Positions 23,978 through 31,171 of a stretch of 47,728 nt of DNA are shown one piece after another. Both the position numbers and the translations under genes were made by a program. The notes beneath the pieces are model-generated. The model was not told the origin of the DNA. It worked only from the letters and a program-made list of their open reading frames with translations, and did no database searches. This DNA is from DATKJS01 sp050015275. GTDB lineage: Bacteria; Acidobacteriota; Aminicenantia; Aminicenantales; Saccharicenantaceae. Position 1 is the first letter of the stretch. The number at the start of each line of letters is the position of its first letter. The stretch covers positions 1 through 47,728 of the forward strand of contig JBEKBS010000022.1 in the NCBI GenBank assembly GCA_050015275.1, read 5' to 3'.

Positions 23978-24060
23978 GGAGCTCCGTTGCAGCAAGTCGG
24001 TCACGAATCCATACTTAGTCACCCAGGAGCGGACTCGGGGGGAGTCCCTCCGAAAAGCGT

Positions 24061-24124
24061 GGGATTCCCCAGCGAGGAATCCCGCTCTATGATCGCTCCG
24101 CACCCCTCGCCCAAGGGGCGAGGG
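24061..24124. repeat. Two palindromic hairpins in an intergenic region
   Basis: GGGATTCC (24061-24068) pairs with GGAATCCC (24076-24083). CCCTCGCC (24104-24111) pairs with GGCGAGGG (24117-24124). Both are perfect 8-bp arms. They lie directly before the dispersed 51-bp repeat, and no gene is present between 23936 and 24315. Confidence 0.6.
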
Positions 24125-24129
24125 ACCGT

Positions 24130-24180
24130 GCCCGCGTCGCGCTCAATGTTTTCTCCGGGACATCCCCCCTGCGTCCGCTT
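24130..24180 (+). repeat. Dispersed 51-bp repeat, copy 2
   Basis: Matches minus-strand 8656-8706 at 47 of 51 positions. This copy is intergenic, follows two hairpins and precedes a third inverted repeat. Confidence 0.8.
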
Positions 24181-24217
24181 CTCTCTCGTCGCCCGCTCCG
24201 CCCGCCGACGCCTCCTC

Positions 24218-24264
24218 CGGACACCGACCCTTCGCCCTTTCCCTTTTAGTTACGCCGGTGTCCG
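24218..24264. repeat. Inverted repeat upstream of mobA
   Basis: CGGACACCG (24218-24226) and CGGTGTCCG (24256-24264) form a perfect 9-bp stem with a 29-nt loop, about 50 bp before the mobA start. It could be an RNA hairpin or part of a composite palindromic element. Confidence 0.45.
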
Positions 24265-24315
24265 CAATCTCGTTGAACTACGCTTGGCCACGGGAAATGA
24301 GCTATCATAAGGGAC

Positions 24316-24999
24316 GTGAAGCGCAAGATCCGGAGCGGCGGGAAACCGGCCTCGGTCATCATCCTGGCCGGCGGCAAGGGCCGCCGCATGAACGCCGACA
24401 AGGCCCGGCTCACGGTCCGTGGCCAAACGCTTCTTGAACGCGTGATCGGACAGGTCGCGCCTTATTTTAACGAAATTTTGGTGAGCATTTCGCCCGGGCA
24501 GAAGGTCCATATCAAGGAGATGAGGCGGGCCAAGGCCGGGCCGTCGCGGAAATTGAAGGCTGACCGCGAGGGGCCCGCGCTGATGATAGAGGCGAAAACG
24601 GAACCGGGCGTGAGATTCGTCGAGGACGAGGTGCCGGACCTCGGACCGCTGGGCGGGATCCTGGCGGGGTTGAGAGCGGCGGGCAACGATGTCTGCGCCG
24701 TCGTGGCCTGCGATATTCCTGACGCGCACATTCCGTTGCTACGGAAGCTCGCGAAGGCCGCGGCGGCCGCGGACATCTCCGTCCCTGTGACGAAGAGGGG
24801 GCAATTCGAGCCCCTTTTCGCCGTTTACAGGAAAGCGGTCATCCCGGAGATCGAGGACCTCCTCGGCGCCGGGGAGAGGAGCATCCTGCCGCTCTTTGCG
24901 CGCTGCCGCACTGAGCGCGTCCCGCTCGGGGACGCGGACGGTCTTCGCAACCTCAACACTCGCAAGGATTACAGGGCTTACCTCGACTCCCTCCGCTAA
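24316..24999 (+). CDS. mobA: Molybdenum cofactor guanylyltransferase (MobA family)
   Basis: This 227-residue cytoplasmic nucleotidyltransferase joins GMP to molybdopterin to make the bis-MGD-type cofactor. The N-terminal GTP-binding loop LAGGKGRRMNADKARL matches the family LAGGxSxRMGxDK with small changes. LGPLGGILAGL and the metal-binding Asp in VVACDIP are present, and the tail FEPLFAVYRK is typical. The start is GTG with AAGGGA upstream. It converges on the DmsABC-type operon that needs this cofactor, so a supply role is likely. The protein contains a Lys/Arg-rich insertion (about residues 68-88) not typical of E. coli MobA. Confidence 0.85.
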   Translation: MKRKIRSGGKPASVIILAGGKGRRMNADKARLTVRGQTLLERVIGQVAPYFNEILVSISPGQKVHIKEMRRAKAGPSRKLKADREGPALMIEAKTEPGVRFVEDEVPDLGPLGGILAGLRAAGNDVCAVVACDIPDAHIPLLRKLAKAAAAADISVPVTKRGQFEPLFAVYRKAVIPEIEDLLGAGERSILPLFARCRTERVPLGDADGLRNLNTRKDYRAYLDSLR

Positions 25000-25069
25000 A
25001 AATAGGGACTTCGGGGCTGGCTCTATGTAACTATATTTCTTTCAACATGTTATTGTGGTCCAACCTCAA

Positions 25070-25936
25070 TCAGGGCCGGCGGCCGAGGAGCCCATAAAAG
25101 AGAAAGCGGCCGCCGATCTCTCCTGCGGCGGCCAGAAAAAACGCAGCGAGCAGGACAGCCGGGGGTGCGGCGACGCCCAGAACGCGCTCGGACTTTGACG
25201 ACACGACGATGGCGAGGAGCGCTACACCCGCCATCAGCGCGGATAGCCGGAAAGCATGGAGCGCGGAGGCCCCGCCTCCCGGCGGCCGGAGGCAAGCTCC
25301 GGGTTTCATGCCGAATAATCCATGCCCAGGGGCCAGCAGAGCGGCCCCGGCGAAACCGGTCGCGACCAGAACGAGGGCGATGACCAGGAGGGGCCGATAA
25401 TAAGGGGGAGGTTCGCCGGACATACAGAAGAAGACCGTTGAGGAGGCGGCCCCGAGGACCAGGGAGGTCAGCAGGAAAGAGATGGGCGTCGAAGGGCTGT
25501 TCCAGGCCGGGACGGCCGGAAGCATGTAAAGCCTGGACATGCTCAGGATGAACAGCACGCCGGCCACCGCTCCCAGCCCGAAGAGCGCCCGGATGACCCC
25601 CGGGCTCCCGATCCGCCGCCACTCGAAGAACCCGAGAAGTGCGGCGAGGCCCGCGAACACGAGCTCGAAGAGGATCTCGCGGCTCAGCCAGGACGTCCCG
25701 ATGTTGCTGAAGATCTTGTGCGCCCGGCCCGGATGATGGAGGTGGAAGAAGGCGAGGACGGTCGCGGCGGCCATGAAGCCGATGACCGCCAAGAGGAGGC
25801 CCAGGCGGGCTCCCGTTCCCCCGATCTCCAGCGGCGTTGCCCCGAATAGAAAAAGCGGCCCGCCAATGAACATATAGATCCCGACGGCCAGCTGCCCGAT
25901 GACGGTGAAGGCGACGAGGGGCCACTCCCCTGCCAC
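25070..25936 (-). CDS. DmsC-type membrane anchor subunit of a molybdoenzyme
   Basis: This 288-residue membrane protein has about eight hydrophobic helices in the DmsC style. The pattern includes AFFHLHHPGRAHKIFSNIGT and SWLSREILFELVFAGLAAL, both hallmarks of DmsC-type anchors that take electrons from quinol and pass them to the Fe-S subunit. It starts with GTG immediately after the stop codon of the Fe-S subunit gene (TAAGTG), with GGAGG just upstream, so translation is coupled. The end of the protein is somewhat Gly/Pro-rich and less conserved. Genes in the order A-B-C match bacterial DMSO reductase operons. Confidence 0.85.
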   Translation of the reverse strand: MAGEWPLVAFTVIGQLAVGIYMFIGGPLFLFGATPLEIGGTGARLGLLLAVIGFMAAATVLAFFHLHHPGRAHKIFSNIGTSWLSREILFELVFAGLAALLGFFEWRRIGSPGVIRALFGLGAVAGVLFILSMSRLYMLPAVPAWNSPSTPISFLLTSLVLGAASSTVFFCMSGEPPPYYRPLLVIALVLVATGFAGAALLAPGHGLFGMKPGACLRPPGGGASALHAFRLSALMAGVALLAIVVSSKSERVLGVAAPPAVLLAAFFLAAAGEIGGRFLFYGLLGRRP

Positions 25937-26554
25937 TTACACTTCCTCCCAGTTGGCCACCTCGGCCGCTTTCGCGGCGGCCTTGTCCGCATCCCTGTGC
26001 GGCTTGATGACGAGAGCGGGCTCGGTCTGAGAGGGTTCGGGGAGCGGGAAGACCTGCCTGTTGTCCCCGTATCTCTTCCGCATCTCTGCCAGGTCGCCAA
26101 AATCGAGGGCCCGCAGCGGGCAGGCCGCGACGCAGGCCGGGGGCCCCCCGGCGTCGACGGCATCGTAACAGAAATGGCACTTTGACACCGTGTTCGTCGT
26201 GGCGTTGAACCGGATGGCATTATAGGGACAGGCCCACTCGCAATATCGGCAGCCGATGCAACGCTCCGTCTGGATAAGGACGATCCCGTCGTCCCGCTTG
26301 CCGATGGCCTTCACGGGACAGGCGAAGGCGCAGACGGGTTTTTCGCATTGGTTGCAGGCCATCGAGATGTTATAGGCGACGACGGACGGGACCCAGACCT
26401 CTCCCCGCTTTTCCCATCCTCCTCCCACGACCTCGTAGACCCGGCGCCAGAGGAGCCCCGTCTCGAGGTCGTTCCGGTCCTTGCAGGCCATCTGGCAGGC
26501 CTTGCAACCCGTGCAGGCCGAGGCGTCGAAAAAGAAGGCGTACTGGGTCACCAT
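25937..26554 (-). CDS. DmsB-type four-cluster ferredoxin subunit
   Basis: This 205-residue electron-transfer subunit carries four Cys groups, each fit for one [4Fe-4S] cluster: CTGCKACQMACKDRN near the N-terminus, CNQCEKPVCAFACP, CIGCRYCEWACP, and a fourth CHFC...CVAACP group. This is the DmsB arrangement. It shuttles electrons from the membrane anchor to the molybdopterin subunit. The start is the ATG with GAGGAAAG upstream, 11 bp after the catalytic-subunit gene; the longer open frame overlaps that gene and is rejected. The C-terminal tail is rich in Lys and Ala. Confidence 0.9.
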   Translation of the reverse strand: MVTQYAFFFDASACTGCKACQMACKDRNDLETGLLWRRVYEVVGGGWEKRGEVWVPSVVAYNISMACNQCEKPVCAFACPVKAIGKRDDGIVLIQTERCIGCRYCEWACPYNAIRFNATTNTVSKCHFCYDAVDAGGPPACVAACPLRALDFGDLAEMRKRYGDNRQVFPLPEPSQTEPALVIKPHRDADKAAAKAAEVANWEEV

Positions 26555-26565
26555 ATCGGCTTTCC

Positions 26566-29001
26566 TCAGCCCTTCTCCGCCTTTTCGACCTGGACCATGA
26601 TCGTGTGCTGGGCGTTGCCGAAGGCCAGGGGCGTCCATCGGTCGGACGAAAGGACGTTGACCGAGCCCCGGCGGTCGACCCCGTCCTTGTCCGGCGTCCA
26701 CCAGGCGCCCTGGGGCAGGGCCACGACGCCGGGCATGATCCGGGGCGTCACCCGGCAGGGGACGACCGTGGCCCCCCTATCGTTGAAGACCCTGACCTTA
26801 TCGCCGTTCCGAATGTTCCTCGCTCCCGCGTCCACGGGGTTGATGAACAGGCGCTGGGGAAAGGCCTCGTTCAGCCAGTCCACATTCTCCATGGTCGAAT
26901 GGACGCGCGCGAGGTAATGATGCCCGATCGCCGAAAGCGGGAACTTCCTCGCCTCGGGGCCGAACGGGCTCTCCCATTCCTGGATGTACTTGGGGACGGC
27001 CGGGATCTCGGCCGGTCTGTTCATGTCGTGGAGACGCTTGGAGAAGATCTCGATCTTCCCCGACGGGGTCGGCAACGGATGCTTCAACGGGTCCCGCCGG
27101 AAATCGACGAAGGCGACGGCCGGTTTCGTGACCGGGACCGAATAAACCCCCATATTGGACCTCTCGAACTCGTCGAGGGCCGGCAGGCCCGGGAAGCGGG
27201 CCTTCCGGTAGCGCTCGAGCATCCAGGCCACCCAGTCACGCTCGCTCCTCCCCTCCGTGTAGGCCTCACCCAGTCCGAGCCGGGACGCGATATCGGCCGC
27301 GATCCGGTAGTCGCTCTTGGTCTCGAAGGGCGGGTCCACGACCCTGGGCATGAGCAGGACCTCGTCGCCGTATTTCCAGCCGTCCTCGAAGCCCCACGTC
27401 TCGAACTGGGTGCAGGCCGGGAGGAGGATATCGGCGAAGCGGCCCGTCGGCGTCAGGAAATTGTCCTGGACGAGGAGGAACTCGACGAGCTTCTCGTCCG
27501 CGAGGATCTTCGCCGTCCGGTTGATGTTGCTGTGCTGGTTGACGAGGGCGTTGCAGGCGACGGCCCAGATGCACTTGATGCCGGTCGTGAGCTTGTCGAC
27601 GCCTCTGATGCCGTCTTCAGGCCCCATCTCCTGGCCCCGCAAGACCGCCTCCGTCCAGAGGAAGCTCGGGATCTGGGCTTGGACCGGGTTCCGGCCCGTC
27701 GGAAACGCTAACTCTATGGGACCGCCGTCGGGGGCCTGAAGGGCGATCCCGCTGGCCCAGCCGCCGGCGACCCCGACGTTCCCGGTGATCGCGGCCAGGA
27801 CGCAGCCGGCCCGGACGACCTGCTCGCCGTAGGCCCGCCGCTGCATGCCGTACCCCTGGTAAAGGACGCCGGGCCTGGTCGTGGCGTACTCGCGGGCGAT
27901 CCGGGCGATCGTCTCCCGGGGGACGCCCGTGACCGCCTCGGCCCATTCGGGCGTTTTGGGGACACCGTCGCGCGCCCCCATGATGTACTCCTTGTAGCTC
28001 TCGGCCCCTTCCGCCCCCGCGGGCATCTGGGTCTCGTCGAAGCCGACGCAGTGCGTCCGGACGAATTCCGCGTCGTAGAGTCTCTCTTCGATCATCACAT
28101 GGGCCATGGCCGACATCATGGCCGTGTCCGTCCCCGGCCGGATCGGGACCCATTCGTCGGCGAGGGCGACGGCGCTCAAGGTCATCCGCGGGTCGACGCA
28201 GACGACGCGGGCCCCTTTTTCGCGGGCCTTCCGGACGAGATACTCGCTGTTCGTCCCGTCGCGCATCTCGGCCGGGTTCCAGCTCCACATGAGGATGTAC
28301 CTCGAGTTGAGCCAGTCCTGGCGCTGGTTGCCGGTGACGGCCGTGCCGTACACGGTCGGGGTCGCCGCCGAAATGGCGGCCCAAGAGTAGCTGTTGTAGA
28401 AGCCGAGGGAGCCGCCGAACAGGTTCATCAGGCGTTCGGCCGTCTGCCGGCCGTTTAGCTGGTTGTAGCTCCCGGTCCCGTAGGGAACGTAGAAGGCCTG
28501 GTTGCCGTGAGCGTTCTTGATCCGCCCGAATTCGGCGGCAATCTTGTCCAGGGCTTCATCCCAAGAGATGCGCTCGAACTTCCCCTCGCCCCTCTTTCCC
28601 ACCCTCTTCAACGGGAACTTGAGGCGGTCGGGATGATACTGGCGACGGCGGTAAGCCCGGCCGCGGACGCAGGCTCTGAGCTGGGGGTCGTCGAGGGCGT
28701 CACCGGGCCGGTCGTCGCCGTCGATCCGGACGATGACGCCGTCACGGACATAGACGCGGAGGAGGCAGCGGCCGCCGCAGTTGTGGGAGGGGCAGCCGGT
28801 CCGGACCATCTTCTCCACGACCGGCTCGGCCGGGGCGGCGTGAGCGGCGCTCGCCGAGGAGGCGCCGCCCTTTTTCCGGAGCCCGGCGGCGAGCTTGCCC
28901 GCCGCCGCGGCCGAAGCACCGACCCCCGCGCTCCAGCGGAGAAAGCCCCGCCGGCTCATGGAGGCAAACTCCATTTTTTTCTTGAGGCGCGCTTCTTTCA
29001 T
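26566..29001 (-). CDS. DmsA-type molybdopterin oxidoreductase, Tat-exported
   Basis: This 811-residue catalytic subunit has a twin-arginine signal (SRRGFLRWSAG) and an N-terminal [4Fe-4S] motif of C70, C75, C79 and C111 (CPSHNCGGRC, then ACVRGRA). It is followed by the molybdopterin domains and the C-terminal dinucleotide-binding domain (DGDKVRVFNDRGAT-like). The Mo-ligand region reads FYNSYSWAAIS, consistent with Ser ligation as in DMSO/TMAO reductases. The substrate could be dimethyl sulfoxide, another S- or N-oxide, or something else. Start is uncertain: ATG 29001 lacks a good RBS, whereas ATG 28959 (MSRRGFL) has GGAG upstream. The further frame up to 29400 overlaps bacterioferritin and is a shadow. 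Confidence 0.88.
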   Translation of the reverse strand: MKEARLKKKMEFASMSRRGFLRWSAGVGASAAAAGKLAAGLRKKGGASSASAAHAAPAEPVVEKMVRTGCPSHNCGGRCLLRVYVRDGVIVRIDGDDRPGDALDDPQLRACVRGRAYRRRQYHPDRLKFPLKRVGKRGEGKFERISWDEALDKIAAEFGRIKNAHGNQAFYVPYGTGSYNQLNGRQTAERLMNLFGGSLGFYNSYSWAAISAATPTVYGTAVTGNQRQDWLNSRYILMWSWNPAEMRDGTNSEYLVRKAREKGARVVCVDPRMTLSAVALADEWVPIRPGTDTAMMSAMAHVMIEERLYDAEFVRTHCVGFDETQMPAGAEGAESYKEYIMGARDGVPKTPEWAEAVTGVPRETIARIAREYATTRPGVLYQGYGMQRRAYGEQVVRAGCVLAAITGNVGVAGGWASGIALQAPDGGPIELAFPTGRNPVQAQIPSFLWTEAVLRGQEMGPEDGIRGVDKLTTGIKCIWAVACNALVNQHSNINRTAKILADEKLVEFLLVQDNFLTPTGRFADILLPACTQFETWGFEDGWKYGDEVLLMPRVVDPPFETKSDYRIAADIASRLGLGEAYTEGRSERDWVAWMLERYRKARFPGLPALDEFERSNMGVYSVPVTKPAVAFVDFRRDPLKHPLPTPSGKIEIFSKRLHDMNRPAEIPAVPKYIQEWESPFGPEARKFPLSAIGHHYLARVHSTMENVDWLNEAFPQRLFINPVDAGARNIRNGDKVRVFNDRGATVVPCRVTPRIMPGVVALPQGAWWTPDKDGVDRRGSVNVLSSDRWTPLAFGNAQHTIMVQVEKAEKG

Positions 29002-29027
29002 CGCGGCGGCCGGCCGCCCCGCCAGGC

Positions 29028-29492
29028 TTAGACCTGGATCGACAGGAAGACCTGGAGGCCCATCTGGCCGATCTGGTCCCGGATGGCCTCGATCTCGTCG
29101 ACGTGGCCGTCCTCGTCCTTCAGGATGGATTCGAGGACCTCGCGGGTGGCATAGTCCTTGAGGTCGCCCGCGAGCACGATGGCCGCGTTGTAGGACTTGA
29201 CGGCCCCCATCTCCGCGTCGTGGTCGTTGGCGAACATCTTGGGCACTTCGGCCCCGATGTGGAGCGCCTTCAGCTCGCTGACGATGGGCGTCCCTTCGAG
29301 GAAGAGGATCCGGGCGATGAGCTTCTCGGCATGCTTCATTTCGGTGACGGCCCGCTTCTCGATCAGCTTGTGGAGCTTTTCGTAGCCCCAGTTGTCGCAC
29401 ATCTCGGAATGGACCATGTACTGGTTGATGGCGGTCAGCTCGTCGGCCAGGAGCGAGTTCATAACCTTGATGAGTTTCGGATCGCCTTTCAT
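29028..29492 (-). CDS. bfr: Bacterioferritin
   Basis: This is a 154-residue iron-storage protein, the usual length. Dinuclear ferroxidase ligands are visible: Glu18 (ADELTAINQY), Glu51 and His54 (TEMKHAEKL), Glu94, Glu127 and His130 (DEDGHVDEIE). Met52, the heme-binding position of E. coli Bfr, is present. Start ATG has AGGAGG 5 nt upstream. The gene heads the operon: only 26 bp separate it from the molybdoenzyme catalytic subunit, so bfr and the Dms-type genes are probably co-transcribed. The palindrome at 29542-29556, 50 bp upstream, suggests metal- or peroxide-responsive control. Confidence 0.93.
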   Translation of the reverse strand: MKGDPKLIKVMNSLLADELTAINQYMVHSEMCDNWGYEKLHKLIEKRAVTEMKHAEKLIARILFLEGTPIVSELKALHIGAEVPKMFANDHDAEMGAVKSYNAAIVLAGDLKDYATREVLESILKDEDGHVDEIEAIRDQIGQMGLQVFLSIQV

Positions 29493-29541
29493 GATAGCCT
29501 CCTGCTGTTCATGGATTTTCAAACGGTTTGTTTGAGAGCAT

Positions 29542-29556
29542 ATTCTATAATAGAAT
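29542..29556. promoter_or_regulatory. 7-1-7 palindrome overlapping divergent promoters (Fur-family-like operator)
   Basis: ATTCTAT-A-ATAGAAT is a perfect 7-1-7 inverted repeat in the bfr/lipoprotein divergent region. It contains the plus-strand -10 TATAAT (29546-29551). On the minus strand it contains TAGAAT, 17 bp after TTGTCT, for bfr. The 7-1-7 geometry is that of Fur/PerR/Zur boxes, though the sequence is not the textbook one. Confidence 0.5.
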
Positions 29557-29581
29557 GGAACAAAAGACAAAGGAGAGACTG

Positions 29582-29881
29582 ATGAAAAGACTCCCCGCCC
29601 TGATTCTGGTCCTGGCCCTGGTCATCGCCCTTTCGAGCTGCGCCCCCGGGCCCAATGCCCTCGAAAGAACCGCGGGCGCCAAAGGCCGGATCGCGGGTTT
29701 CTGGCTCGGCCTCTGGCACGGCCTCATCTCGCCCGTGACCTTCATCATCTCGATCTTCAACAAGAACGTCCGTCTCTACGAGGTCCACAACAGCGGCGGC
29801 TGGTACAATTTCGGGTTCGTCCTCGGCGCCGGCCTCTTTCTGAGCGGCGGGATCCTCGGGAAGAGGAAAAGGAAAGCTTAG
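29582..29881 (+). CDS. Small conserved lipoprotein of unknown function
   Basis: This 99-residue protein has a lipoprotein signal with lipobox LSSC at about residue 19. A short polar stretch leads to a hydrophobic core FWLGLWHGLISPVTFIISIF, then YEVHNSGGWYNFGFVLGAGL and a basic tail RKRKA. I recognise the Gly/Trp/His-rich pattern as a recurrent but unnamed small membrane-associated protein. It is probably attached to a membrane by lipid and one or two hydrophobic segments. Start ATG has AAGGAGA upstream. It is divergent from bfr and shares its operator region, so co-regulation with iron storage is possible. The function is unknown. Confidence 0.75.
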   Translation: MKRLPALILVLALVIALSSCAPGPNALERTAGAKGRIAGFWLGLWHGLISPVTFIISIFNKNVRLYEVHNSGGWYNFGFVLGAGLFLSGGILGKRKRKA

Positions 29882-29928
29882 CCCCGGGCCCGGAGGCCCC
29901 TGCCAACCGAGCCGCGGCCGCTTCGCGA

Positions 29929-29958
29929 TTGACAACTCCGGGTCCCCGGTGGTATGTA
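29929..29958 (+). promoter_or_regulatory. Candidate promoter for the hydrogenase operon
   Basis: TTGACA and TATGTA are separated by 18 bp, giving a leader of about 85 nt before the small-subunit ATG. A second AT-rich element (GCATAAT near 30007) could be an alternative. Confidence 0.45.
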
Positions 29959-30049
29959 TCTCCCCATCGAGGGGAATTTTGATTCGTTCGGCGCCATCAT
30001 CCTGCTTGCATAATTTTTGATCACTCCCATTCTAGCGAGAGGAGGAGTC

Positions 30050-31171
30050 ATGGATCCGAACCGTCCCAGCATCTGGGAGCAAGCCCGCCTCCAAGGCATC
30101 CCGCGGAGAGATTTCCTCCGCTACTGCACCTGGATGGGGGCCATGCTCGGTCTTGAGGCTAGCGCCGTCGGCCAGATCGTCAAGGCCCTGGAAACAAAGA
30201 GCCGCATCCCCGTCATCTGGTTCCACTTCCAGGAATGCACCTGTTGCAGCGAGTCTTTCATCCGTTCGAGCCACCCGATCGTCGCCGACATCATCCTCGA
30301 CAGGATCTCCCTGGATTACACGGAAACCCTCCAGGCCGCCGCCGGCCGCCAGGCTGAGGAGGCCCTGCACGCCACGATGGAGAAATTCAAGGGCCAATAT
30401 CTCATGCTTGTCGAGGGCGCCATCCCGACCAAAGACGACGGCGTCTATTGCTGCATCGGCGGCCGCAGCGCCCTGGACATCGTGAACGAGGCCGCGGGGG
30501 GGGCCAAGGCCATCGTCGCCTGGGGCAACTGCGCTTCGTCCGGCTGCATCCAAGCCGCCCACCCCAACCCCACCGGGTCCAAGCCCGTCCATAAGGTCCT
30601 CACGGGAAAGCCCATCGTCAATGTCCAAGGCTGCCCTCCTATCGGGGAGGTGATGTCGGGGACGATCGTCCACATCCTCACCTTCGACCGTATCCCCCAG
30701 CTCGACGGCCAGGGCCGGCCCAAGGCCTTCTATTCGCGCCGCGTCCACGACAGCTGCTACCGTCGGCCCAATTACGATGCCGGCCTCTTCGTCCAGGCCT
30801 GGGACGATGAGAACGCGCGGCGGGGCTTTTGCCTCTATAAGATGGGCTGCCGCGGGCCCGAAACCTACAACGCCTGCGGCATCATCCGGTGGAATGACGG
30901 CGTGAGCTACCCGATCCAGTCCGGCCACGGTTGCATCGGTTGCAGCGAGGCCAATTACTGGGATAACGGGCCGTTTTATCGTCACCTGGCCGCGTTCCCG
31001 GGGTTCGGCATCGAGACGACGGCAGACAAGGTGGGCCTGGCGATCGGCGCGGCGGCCGCGGCCGGAATAGCCGCACACGCCATCACCACGAACATCCGGA
31101 AACGCCGGGTCATCAAGGCGGAGATCGCGACGAGCGAGACTCCGTCAGCGGATAAGAAGGGAGGCAAGTGA
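30050..31171 (+). CDS. hyaA: [NiFe] hydrogenase small subunit, six-cysteine (group 1d-like)
   Basis: This 373-residue electron-transfer subunit of a membrane-bound uptake hydrogenase has a Tat signal (RRDFLRYC at about 19-26) and a C-terminal membrane anchor (about 327-350, ending KRR). Proximal-cluster cysteines: Cys63, Cys65, Cys66 (ECTCCSES), Cys161, Cys166 (GNCASSGC) and Cys195 (GCPP). The two extra cysteines, Cys65 and Cys166, are those that build the [4Fe-3S] cluster of O2-tolerant enzymes such as E. coli Hyd-1. The distal ligands His233, Cys236, Cys261, Cys267 and the medial Cys276, Cys295, Cys298 with Pro288 are in place. Start ATG has GAGGAGGAG upstream; the longer frame has no such site. 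Confidence 0.95.
   Translation: MDPNRPSIWEQARLQGIPRRDFLRYCTWMGAMLGLEASAVGQIVKALETKSRIPVIWFHFQECTCCSESFIRSSHPIVADIILDRISLDYTETLQAAAGRQAEEALHATMEKFKGQYLMLVEGAIPTKDDGVYCCIGGRSALDIVNEAAGGAKAIVAWGNCASSGCIQAAHPNPTGSKPVHKVLTGKPIVNVQGCPPIGEVMSGTIVHILTFDRIPQLDGQGRPKAFYSRRVHDSCYRRPNYDAGLFVQAWDDENARRGFCLYKMGCRGPETYNACGIIRWNDGVSYPIQSGHGCIGCSEANYWDNGPFYRHLAAFPGFGIETTADKVGLAIGAAAAAGIAAHAITTNIRKRRVIKAEIATSETPSADKKGGK

Noticed and set aside
29002..29400. Extended N-terminus of the DmsA-type protein
   Set aside because: It overlaps bacterioferritin in another frame, is Arg/Pro/Gly-rich, and would bury the Tat signal more than 130 residues inside the protein.
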